A stretch of 43,798 nt of DNA from Flavobacteriaceae bacterium (GTDB lineage: Bacteria; Bacteroidota; Bacteroidia; Flavobacteriales; Flavobacteriaceae), in NCBI GenBank assembly GCA_024743095.1, contig JANSXF010000032.1, forward strand, positions 1 to 43,798, read 5' to 3'. Positions 18,065-25,257 of the stretch are shown here, piece by piece (position 1 is the stretch's first letter; each line of letters starts with the position of its first letter). The notes under the pieces are model-generated. The model was not told the DNA's origin. It was given only the letters and a program-made list of their open reading frames with translations, and searched no databases. The position numbers and the translations under genes were made by a program.

Positions 18065-19432
18065 ATGGACTCCAAACCCTTTTATATCAACCGAAGAAAG
18101 TTTTTGGCCAGTTCCACGGCAGCTCTGGCACTCTCATCATTTGGCGCCTACGGTCTGGATCTGGTCCATTCTCAAAAAAAATGGAGAGTTGGGCTTATTG
18201 GATGTGGCTGGTACGGTAAAAGTGACCTCTTCAAACTCATCCAAGTTACCAATGTAGAGGTGGTATCACTTTGTGATGTGGACAAAAAACATCTCGAGGA
18301 GGCTGCCCAATTGGTCGCCCAACGTCAGGCATCCAAAAAAAGACCACGTTTATACCACGACTATCTTAAAATGCTAGCTGAAAAGGATTTGGACATAGTT
18401 TTGATTGGCAGTCCAGATCATTGGCATGCACTACAGGCGATTGAAGCGATGGAATCCGGAGCACATCTCTATCTACAAAAACCCATTAGTTTGGATGTTC
18501 TGGAGGGCGAGGCTATTTTGAGTACCGCCAGGAAACTTGGGAAAAAAGTACAAGTGGGCACGCAAAGGAGAAGTACACCACACTTGATAGAAGGCAAGAA
18601 AAATATTATCGATGCCGGGCTCTTGGGAAAAATTTCCCACGTGGAAATGTGCTGTTACTATCATATGCGGTGGAACGCCAACCCTCCCATACAAGAGGTC
18701 CCGGATTATTTTGATTATGATTTTTGGTCGGGTCCAGCCCCACTCCGCCCCTATACCGGGTTACCTCACCGAAGCTGGCGGGCCTTTATGGAATATGGCA
18801 ATGGCATTGTAGGTGATATGTGTGTTCATATGTTGGACGCGGTACGTTGGATGCTTGACCTTGGTTGGCCAAAAAAAGTAAGCTCCACAGGGGGAATTTA
18901 TGTACAAAAGGATTCCATCGCCAATATTTCGGACACCCAAACGGCCATTTTTGAGTTTGATGGACTCAACTGTATATGGCAGCATCGCAGCTGGGGCAAT
19001 GCGACGGACCCAAATTATCCGTGGGCATTTTTTATATATGGTGAAAAGGGCACCTTTAAGGGAAGTGTTTTCCAGTATGAGTTTATTCCCAATGGAGATG
19101 GGGAAACCATAAAAAAAGAAGTGGTCTATGAACGTGAAAAATATCCCGAAGACTTAAAAGAGAAGGATATAGAACTACATACCGCACCTGCTACCCGCCG
19201 ACACATGTTGGATTTATTGGACGCTATAGAAAATGATAGACTACCCGTGGCAGATGTACAACAGGGCCATATTTCAACAGCCAGTTGTATCATGGCCAAT
19301 CTTGCCATGAAATTGGAACGGCCCTTGGCATACAATCCTCAAAAAAAGGTGATAATCAATGATACCGAAGCTTCGGGTTTACTCAAGAATACATATCGGG
19401 GGCCATGGAAGCATCCTTTCGTACCCATTTAA
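18065..19432 (+). CDS. Tat-exported Gfo/Idh/MocA family oxidoreductase
   Basis: This 455-residue protein has a twin-arginine leader (NRRKFLASST, residues 9-18), a Rossmann nucleotide-binding motif GLIGCGWYG (43-51), the conserved SPDHWH segment (116-121) and the catalytic lysine motif as QKP (Lys139; EKP is more common). A GDMCVHMLDAVRW stretch (about 256-268) matches the substrate-side Asp/His of the family. Members oxidise or reduce sugar ring hydroxyls with tightly bound NAD(P); exported relatives in Bacteroidota act in the periplasm, sometimes as cofactor-recycling hydrolases or epimerases of keto-glycosides. Its position after the GMC dehydrogenase pair suggests it handles the keto-sugar made by that enzyme. 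The exact reaction cannot be read. Confidence 0.86.
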   Translation: MDSKPFYINRRKFLASSTAALALSSFGAYGLDLVHSQKKWRVGLIGCGWYGKSDLFKLIQVTNVEVVSLCDVDKKHLEEAAQLVAQRQASKKRPRLYHDYLKMLAEKDLDIVLIGSPDHWHALQAIEAMESGAHLYLQKPISLDVLEGEAILSTARKLGKKVQVGTQRRSTPHLIEGKKNIIDAGLLGKISHVEMCCYYHMRWNANPPIQEVPDYFDYDFWSGPAPLRPYTGLPHRSWRAFMEYGNGIVGDMCVHMLDAVRWMLDLGWPKKVSSTGGIYVQKDSIANISDTQTAIFEFDGLNCIWQHRSWGNATDPNYPWAFFIYGEKGTFKGSVFQYEFIPNGDGETIKKEVVYEREKYPEDLKEKDIELHTAPATRRHMLDLLDAIENDRLPVADVQQGHISTASCIMANLAMKLERPLAYNPQKKVIINDTEASGLLKNTYRGPWKHPFVPI

Positions 19433-19472
19433 AAAACCTAATAATTTGTGTCCAATGGCACCTGAACATATT

Positions 19473-20963
19473 ATGAAAAATATCAGCCTTCTACTCTTCT
19501 GCATTTGTTTATGTTCCGCATGCCCGGCCCAGCAAAACAGTAAACGAACCATTGTGACCACAGATGGTGAAATCGACGATGTGGATACCTTTATCCGCTT
19601 TTTGATGTATACCAACGAGTTCGATACCGAAGGATTGATCTACTCCAGTTCCATGTGGCATTGGAGGGGAGATGGCAAAGGAACGACCATGATCTCTGAA
19701 ATGGAAATGACCAGAAATATGTATGGCGAGCGAAGCGAATTGAGGTGGCCCGGTACCACGTGGATACAAGAATTATTGGCAGAATACGCCAAAGTTCACC
19801 CCAATTTACTATTGCACGATAAAAATTATCCTTCGGCCCAAGAGCTTTTGGGCCTGGTCAAGGTGGGCAACATCAATTTTGAAGGTGAAATGGACCAACG
19901 CACCGAAGGTTCTAAATGGATCGCCAAGAAATTATTGGACGATGATCCACGGGAAATATTTCTTCAAGCATGGGGGGGAACCAATACCATTGCCCGTGCC
20001 CTAAAATCTATTGAGGAAGATTACTCAAACCATAAGAATTGGTCAGAAATCAAAGAAAAGGTATCCCAAAAGGCCATTATCTACACTATAATGGACCAAG
20101 ATGCCACCTACAAAAACTATATAGGGCCCAATTGGCCGAAAATCCGTGTATATTATAACGCAAATCAATTTTGGTGCTTTGCCTATCCATGGAAAAGAGT
20201 AGTTCCAAAAAGCCAACGACCCTTTTTGGAAGGTAGCTTTATGGGCCCAAATATTATCAATGATCATGGCCCACTTTTCAAAAAATACTATTCCTACGGG
20301 GATGGACAAAAACAGGAGGGCGACCCCAACCATTTTGAAGGTGATATCTCAAAAATTGTAGATACAGAAAGAGGCAGCTTTTCAAAATATGATTTTATTT
20401 CCGAAGGAGACTCCCCAGCATTCCTGCATTTGGTAGATGTAGGGTTGGATAACTATGAAGACCCCTCAAGGGGTGGATGGAGCGGTCGTTTTGTGCAATC
20501 AACAGAAAATCCGTACCGATATGAAGACGGGGAGGCCGCTTCGGACCTAAACCCCGAAACCGGAGAAATGGATAAAAGTTATCCGCAAACCCGATGGATC
20601 AAGCCCATGCAATTGGATTTTGCTGCCAGGGCGGATTGGTGCATCAAACCATTTGCCCAAGCCAATCATCCACCTAAAGTTACCGTGGCAGAGGGGGGTA
20701 CAATAACCTCAGCAGCAGGAAAAACACTTACCCTGAACATATCCGGAAAGGATGTGGACGGACATCCTGTTTATTTTAAAGCTTGGCCCTACTCCGAAGC
20801 TGGAGACGGAGCCGTACAAATTGAATTGAACAAGGACAAAGCTGAAATACAGATCCCGAAAACCGCTAAAACCGGTGAAAAATACCATGTAATAATAGAA
20901 GGCACGGATACCGGCTTTCCTGCATTGACAAGGTATCAACGGGTGATCATTGAAATCAATTGA
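19473..20963 (+). CDS. DUF1593 protein, nucleoside hydrolase-like, exported
   Basis: The ATG at 19473 gives 496 residues starting MKNISLLLFCICLCSACPAQQ, a clear leader (Cys17 could be a lipid site; cleavage after AQ is the alternative). An earlier in-frame ATG at 19359 lies inside the previous gene and is rejected. The motif TTDGEIDDVDT (29-39) resembles the DxDxxxDD calcium/ribose site of nucleoside hydrolases, which DUF1593 proteins resemble in fold. A C-terminal Ig-like domain follows (about 400-496; LTLNISGKDVDGHPVYF). The role is not established for the family; a glycosidase acting on a modified or keto-sugar substrate is a reasonable inference from the neighbours. It is followed after 126 bases by the GH3 gene without a visible terminator. 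Confidence 0.83.
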   Translation: MKNISLLLFCICLCSACPAQQNSKRTIVTTDGEIDDVDTFIRFLMYTNEFDTEGLIYSSSMWHWRGDGKGTTMISEMEMTRNMYGERSELRWPGTTWIQELLAEYAKVHPNLLLHDKNYPSAQELLGLVKVGNINFEGEMDQRTEGSKWIAKKLLDDDPREIFLQAWGGTNTIARALKSIEEDYSNHKNWSEIKEKVSQKAIIYTIMDQDATYKNYIGPNWPKIRVYYNANQFWCFAYPWKRVVPKSQRPFLEGSFMGPNIINDHGPLFKKYYSYGDGQKQEGDPNHFEGDISKIVDTERGSFSKYDFISEGDSPAFLHLVDVGLDNYEDPSRGGWSGRFVQSTENPYRYEDGEAASDLNPETGEMDKSYPQTRWIKPMQLDFAARADWCIKPFAQANHPPKVTVAEGGTITSAAGKTLTLNISGKDVDGHPVYFKAWPYSEAGDGAVQIELNKDKAEIQIPKTAKTGEKYHVIIEGTDTGFPALTRYQRVIIEIN

Positions 20964-21089
20964 CAAACCGGGACAATTTGATTTGGCATAAAGAAAATCA
21001 GATGGCTAATTCATTTGACCCTTTTAATTATCAATCTGCTTGCTTAACCCGACCTATTCTGATGGAGCACATAAAAACTAAATAGCAAC

Positions 21090-23402
21090 ATGTATACTTT
21101 AAAACAAAACCTCAAACTGGGCAGCTTGTTCCTGGCAACAATTTTTGTGGGCTGCAGTCCCAAGTTTACGGAAGAAACCAAAGAAGGTTTCAATCTTGTA
21201 AAAAATGAAAACGGAGCAACCCTAGGGTACAGTCAAAGTTCCGGAGTTTCAATTTTGACCGTTGACCAGATGGCATTCAAGGACCTCAATAAAAATGGTT
21301 CTCTTGACCTTTTTGAGGATTGGAGGCTCACAGCGGATCAAAGGGCCAAAGACCTCGCCTCAAAAATGAGCGTGGAACAGATAGCTGGATTGATGTTGTA
21401 CAGTGCCCACCAATCCATTCCCGGGGGAGGGAATAGCTTTTTTGGTGCTGTCACCTACAATGGAAAGCCCTATAAAGAAAGTGGTGCAAAACCTAGCGAT
21501 CTCTCTGATGCACAGAAGAAATTTTTGCTCGAAGATAATTTACGCCATGTATTGATCACCAGCGTTGAATCACCGGGAGTATCCGCACAATGGAACAATA
21601 ATGCACAGGCCATGGTTGAAGGTATCGGGTTGGGAATTCCAATAAACACAAGCTCGGACCCAAGACATGGCAGTGATTCCTACGCAGAATTCAATGCAGG
21701 TGCTGGCGGAGAAATTTCCATGTGGCCCAGTACATTGGGACTGGCAGCTAGTTTTGACCCCTCTTTGATGCAACAGTTCGGGGAAATCGCCTCCCAAGAA
21801 TACCGCGCATTGGGAATTGTAACCGCGCTTTCCCCACAAATAGACCTTGCCTCCGAGCCCCGCTGGTCACGTTTTGATGGTACCATGGGGGAAGACCCTA
21901 AGCTAGCGGCCGATATGGCCCGTGCCTATGTAGAAGGATTCCAAGCATCGGAAGATGGCCATTGGGGCATACAAAGTGTAAATGCCATGGTAAAACACTG
22001 GCCTGGTGGCGGACCTGAAGAAGGTGGTCGTGATGGACACTTTGGCTATGGGTCCTATGCCGTTTATCCCGGAAAAAATCTGGAAGATCACTTAAAGCCC
22101 TTTACAGAAGGTGCATTTGCCCTAAAAGGTCCAACCCAGATGGCGACTGCCGTAATGCCCTATTACACCATTTCCTACGAACAGGATACCAAAAACAGGG
22201 AAAACCTTGGAAATGCCTACAACAAGTATTTGATTACTGACCTTTTGCGTGGAAAGTATGGTTATGATGGTGTTGTCTGTACCGATTGGGGCATCACCGG
22301 CGATGCGCCCAACGTATATGAGTTCAGGGGCAAGCCATGGGGTGTGGAAAATTTGAGCGTTGCTGAAAGACATTATAAAATTATCGAGGCCGGTTGTGAC
22401 CAATTTGGGGGCAACAACGATATGGGCCCAGTTATAGAAGCCTATCAAATGGGGGTTGAGCAACATGGGGAACAATACATGCGCAAGCGTTTTGAAACTT
22501 CAGCTGTCCGCTTGTTGAAAAATATTCTTAGAACCGGGCTTTTTGAAAACCCTTATTTGGAGGTCGCCCAAACCGAAAAAATCGTTGGCAATTCAGAATT
22601 TATGGAAGCTGGGTACCATGCACAGCTCAAATCCATAGTGATGCTGAAAAACAATGAAAAAACACTTCCTCTAGAGAACAAGAAAAAAGTTTATGTGCCC
22701 CAACGTTATGTAGCTCCCACAGTAAATTGGTTCGGGGTAGCTACCGAAGAGCGAACTGAACATCCTTTCAATATGGAAGTTGTTGCCACGTATTTTGAGG
22801 TGGTGGACAACCCTGATGAAGCCGATTTTGCCCTGGTAGGCATAGAAAACCCGAATGGTGGGGTTGGATATGATGTCTCGGACACCGAAAAGGGCGGCAA
22901 CGGTTACGTTCCCATAAGCTTACAATATGGCACTTACACTGCCACCAATGCAAGAGAACAAAGTATAGCGGCCGGAAGCCCGCTGGAAGAAGGTGTGGAC
23001 AACCGCTCCTACAATGGAAAAACGACCACATCCATAAACATTTCCGATATGGCCTTGGTCACGGACACCAAGAGGAAAATGGACGGGAAACCCGTAGTTG
23101 TTATCGTAAGGGTGGCAAAACCCATGGTCTTTGAAGAAATTGAGTCTTCAGCAGATGCAATTTTGATACATATGGGCGTTCAAGATCAAGCCATTATGGA
23201 TATTGTTTCGGGAAAATCCGAACCTTCTGGATTATTGCCATTCCAAATGCCCAAAGATATGTTGACCGTTGAGCAACAGTTTGAAGATGTACCACGGGAT
23301 ATGGACCCTTACACCGACAGTGATGGCAACTCCTACGATTTTGCATTCGGACTCAATTGGAACGGGACAATCCAAGATGCACGGACCAAAGCATATAAAT
23401 AA
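21090..23402 (+). CDS. Glycoside hydrolase family 3 lipoprotein (beta-glucosidase-like)
   Basis: This 770-residue enzyme has a lipobox at Cys22 (IFVGCSPK). An EF-hand-like loop DLNKNGSLDLFEDW (65-78) opens the GH3 N-domain, as in many family members. The Lys302-His303 pair (MVKHWPGGG) and the nucleophile Asp399 in VVCTDWG are in the expected order, and a GH3 C-domain follows (about 490-760). There is no fibronectin-III-like tail, so the protein ends soon after the C-domain. It would remove beta-linked terminal sugars in the periplasm or at the surface. It is the last gene of the rightward block; a strong terminator follows 27 bases later. Linkage specificity is not readable; the SDW/TDW variant is common. 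Confidence 0.9.
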   Translation: MYTLKQNLKLGSLFLATIFVGCSPKFTEETKEGFNLVKNENGATLGYSQSSGVSILTVDQMAFKDLNKNGSLDLFEDWRLTADQRAKDLASKMSVEQIAGLMLYSAHQSIPGGGNSFFGAVTYNGKPYKESGAKPSDLSDAQKKFLLEDNLRHVLITSVESPGVSAQWNNNAQAMVEGIGLGIPINTSSDPRHGSDSYAEFNAGAGGEISMWPSTLGLAASFDPSLMQQFGEIASQEYRALGIVTALSPQIDLASEPRWSRFDGTMGEDPKLAADMARAYVEGFQASEDGHWGIQSVNAMVKHWPGGGPEEGGRDGHFGYGSYAVYPGKNLEDHLKPFTEGAFALKGPTQMATAVMPYYTISYEQDTKNRENLGNAYNKYLITDLLRGKYGYDGVVCTDWGITGDAPNVYEFRGKPWGVENLSVAERHYKIIEAGCDQFGGNNDMGPVIEAYQMGVEQHGEQYMRKRFETSAVRLLKNILRTGLFENPYLEVAQTEKIVGNSEFMEAGYHAQLKSIVMLKNNEKTLPLENKKKVYVPQRYVAPTVNWFGVATEERTEHPFNMEVVATYFEVVDNPDEADFALVGIENPNGGVGYDVSDTEKGGNGYVPISLQYGTYTATNAREQSIAAGSPLEEGVDNRSYNGKTTTSINISDMALVTDTKRKMDGKPVVVIVRVAKPMVFEEIESSADAILIHMGVQDQAIMDIVSGKSEPSGLLPFQMPKDMLTVEQQFEDVPRDMDPYTDSDGNSYDFAFGLNWNGTIQDARTKAYK

Positions 23403-23429
23403 AACCTATTAGGCTTTTAAAAGTATTAC

Positions 23430-23460
23430 AAAGGCCCATATTTAGGGCCTTTGCTTTTAT
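23430..23460 (+). terminator. Rho-independent terminator after the GH3 gene
   Basis: A perfect 8-bp stem, AAAGGCCC (23430-23437) with GGGCCTTT (23445-23452), encloses a 7-base loop and is followed by GCTTTTAT. It marks the end of the rightward operon that begins with the Nudix regulator. Confidence 0.85.
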
Positions 23461-23503
23461 AATAAAAGGCAATCAAGATAAAATCAAGTTCATGTACATT
23501 CGC

Positions 23504-23511
23504 TATTTTTG
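23504..23511 (+). promoter_or_regulatory. Candidate -7 box of the Crp-family gene
   Basis: TATTTTTG matches TAnnTTTG exactly and stands 21 bases before the ATG at 23533, giving a short leader of about 15 bases. No clear TTTG is seen at the -33 position, so the call rests on one box. Confidence 0.4.
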
Positions 23512-23532
23512 TTGCACCAAACCAAGTAATAC

Positions 23533-24129
23533 ATGCTCCCCAGAGAGAATCCCGAAAAAAACCTTTTTATTGTTTCATTTCTTAATTCGATTTATCCCTT
23601 AAGTTCCAGCTTAAAAGTTTATCTGATTAAAAATATCAGGAGCTGCTCTTTTGAAAAGAATGAACTTATTAGCAAAGCGGGAGAAATTTGCAACCGCCTT
23701 TATTTGATAAAAAAAGGCATGGTACGTGGTTACTTTATGAGTGGTTCTACCGAAATAACCACTTGGCTGGACACAGAGAACGAATTGTTCACTTCCATCA
23801 CTGGTTTTTTTCGCAACCAGGAAAGTCAAGAATCCATACAAAGTCTAGAAAAAACATACTGTGATTATTTGGATTATGAAGATTATAAATACTGTCTGAA
23901 CAACTTTCCGGAAATGAGACAGATCAATCGCTTGCTCATGGAACAATATTATATTTTGGCCGAACACCGGGTATATTTGGCCAGGATTCCCAATGCCAGA
24001 AAACGGTTGGAATTTTTTATGGAATACACCAAGCCACAAATAGTGGACAGGATACCCAAAAAACATTTAGCATCCTATTTGGCCATAAGGCCGGAAACTT
24101 TATCCAGATTGCTCAAGGAGAAAATTTGA
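23533..24129 (+). CDS. Crp/Fnr family transcriptional regulator (cyclic-nucleotide-binding-like)
   Basis: This 198-residue protein has a cNMP-binding-like beta-roll at about residues 20-115 (FEKNELISKAGEICNRLYLIKKGMVRGYF) and a short C-terminal helix-turn-helix (IPKKHLASYLAIRPETLSRLL, 174-194). The phosphate-binding cassette of true cAMP sensors (a GELA-R-A-T/S pattern) is not visible, as is usual in the many small Bacteroidota Crp-like proteins, so the ligand is unknown. It is transcribed alone after the terminator of the glycan locus and is convergent with the AraC gene, 14 bases away. Its targets cannot be inferred from position. Confidence 0.88.
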   Translation: MLPRENPEKNLFIVSFLNSIYPLSSSLKVYLIKNIRSCSFEKNELISKAGEICNRLYLIKKGMVRGYFMSGSTEITTWLDTENELFTSITGFFRNQESQESIQSLEKTYCDYLDYEDYKYCLNNFPEMRQINRLLMEQYYILAEHRVYLARIPNARKRLEFFMEYTKPQIVDRIPKKHLASYLAIRPETLSRLLKEKI

Positions 24130-24131
24130 TC

Positions 24132-24146
24132 TAAGATTATATCTTA
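24132..24146. terminator. Short AT-rich hairpin between convergent genes
   Basis: TAAGAT (24132-24137) pairs with ATCTTA (24141-24146) around a TAT loop; a T-rich run (AGTTTTCTTTA) follows on the plus strand. It overlaps the last codon of the AraC gene. It may serve as a weak bidirectional terminator. Confidence 0.35.
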
Positions 24147-25133
24147 AGTTTTCTTTAGCACGCTAGGTAAATAACCCAATGTTCGTTTAAAGGCATTGGT
24201 AAAATGTTGGGGATTCGAGTACCCAACCTCATGGGCAGCTTCGGCAATGGTAAATCCGTTATTGCCAATGAGCTGACTGGCAGTTTCCATACGTAATCGG
24301 GTAATGTATTTGAAAATGGTAGTTCCATAGACCCTTTTAAAGTCCCTTTTCAGTTTGGAGGCATTAAACCCTGCCACACCGGTGAGCTGGGATATGGATA
24401 GGGATGTATTCAAGTTAGCTTTTATATAATGCTCCACAGTTCGTAAACTATCAAGGTCGGCCCTAGGCAAATCAATGTTCGGGCAGTGTGTTCGTTCCCC
24501 ATGCATTTCGACCAACATATCCAATAAAAGCGTAGTGACCTTGGATTGTAGATAGGTCTTTTTTAAATGCCCCTCAAAAGGGCATAATATGATTTCTTCC
24601 AGTGTTCTCCCCAATTCCCAGGTAATGGATTGTGGCTGTTTCCAAAATACAAAAGGTTTCCCCTTTTTGGCAGCAGTATCTATTTTTTCCAAAACGCTAC
24701 CGTAATTTTCTCCAGCAAGTTTTTTGATCAACCCCAAAGTAAAAATAATCTCCAAGGTACGTCTTGGTGTCCCTTGATATTCAAGCAGACCATTGGTTTG
24801 GGGCAAATAAAACATATTGTATTGAAAGTCACGTATCCTCAAAAGGGGCTGTTTTCGATCATTGGGGGTATAGCAGTAATTTCCGGCAATCTCAAAATGC
24901 AGAACGAACATGGAAAAGTTATTGGATATCTCAAAACTGTAGCCCTTGGCAGCATTAATGTGCTTGTTTATGATAAAAATACCATCCAGCTGAATTTCTT
25001 TGATCGTTCCCCGGACATCCTCTGTATTTACATCGATTCTATTTTCAATGAGCTCATCAGTTAGAAAGTCCTTGGAGTACCTTTTTCTATAAATACTGTT
25101 CTTGAATAAACTACTTTTTAAAACTGACTGCAT
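24144..25133 (-). CDS. AraC family transcriptional regulator (PchR-like context)
   Basis: This 329-residue protein has a C-terminal double helix-turn-helix of the AraC family (about 230-328: LSISQLTGVAGFNASKLKRDFKRVYG, then FTIAEAAHEVGYSNPQHFTNAFKRTLGYLPS, each given here only to show the two helices). The N-terminal 220 residues form a sensor of no recognised family, with a beta-rich part (FSMFVLHFEIAGNYCY). It is divergent from a TonB-dependent receptor plus DUF4374 pair, the arrangement of PchR-like siderophore regulators that activate the receptor when the ferri-siderophore enters. A pair of 16-17-base direct repeats spaced 21 bases lies directly upstream of its start, as expected for its own binding site. 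Confidence 0.88.
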   Translation of the reverse strand: MQSVLKSSLFKNSIYRKRYSKDFLTDELIENRIDVNTEDVRGTIKEIQLDGIFIINKHINAAKGYSFEISNNFSMFVLHFEIAGNYCYTPNDRKQPLLRIRDFQYNMFYLPQTNGLLEYQGTPRRTLEIIFTLGLIKKLAGENYGSVLEKIDTAAKKGKPFVFWKQPQSITWELGRTLEEIILCPFEGHLKKTYLQSKVTTLLLDMLVEMHGERTHCPNIDLPRADLDSLRTVEHYIKANLNTSLSISQLTGVAGFNASKLKRDFKRVYGTTIFKYITRLRMETASQLIGNNGFTIAEAAHEVGYSNPQHFTNAFKRTLGYLPSVLKKT

Positions 25134-25136
25134 TAC

Positions 25137-25174
25137 TTCCTTTTGCGTACTTAAAAATTCCTTTTGCGGTACTT
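25137..25174. promoter_or_regulatory. Direct-repeat operator, probable AraC-family binding site
   Basis: TTCCTTTTGCGTACTT (25137-25152) is repeated as TTCCTTTTGCGGTACTT (25158-25174), differing by one inserted G, with starts 21 bases apart (two helical turns). AraC proteins bind such tandem sites. The inner copy ends 18 bases before the TAGATTTG box at 25193, in the -33 region of the TonB-receptor promoter, where an activator would touch RNA polymerase. The outer copy nearly abuts the AraC start codon, so binding could also repress araC. Repeats are seen; the function is inferred. Confidence 0.6.
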
Positions 25175-25192
25175 CAGCATGAACTACCGCCC

Positions 25193-25228
25193 TAGATTTG
25201 CAAATCTAATTTAATTTAGATTAAATCT
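25193..25228. promoter_or_regulatory. Palindromic bidirectional promoter/operator
   Basis: TAGATTTGCAAATCTA (25193-25208) is a perfect 16-base palindrome that places TAGATTTG, a full TAnnTTTG box, on both strands. One copy faces the TonB receptor (ATG 58 bases from the palindrome end region), the other faces the AraC gene. A second near-palindrome, AGATT-A-AATCT (25218-25228), repeats the same half-sites. The AGATT/AATCT half-sites resemble metal-dependent repressor operators of the DtxR type, so iron control is possible (inference). Confidence 0.5.
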
Positions 25229-25257
25229 TAATAAATATAGTAACTTTTAATAGGGCA

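Noticed and set aside
24630..25064. 144-codon frame antisense to the AraC gene
   Set aside because: It is the shadow of a well-supported AraC gene and has no recognisable protein features.
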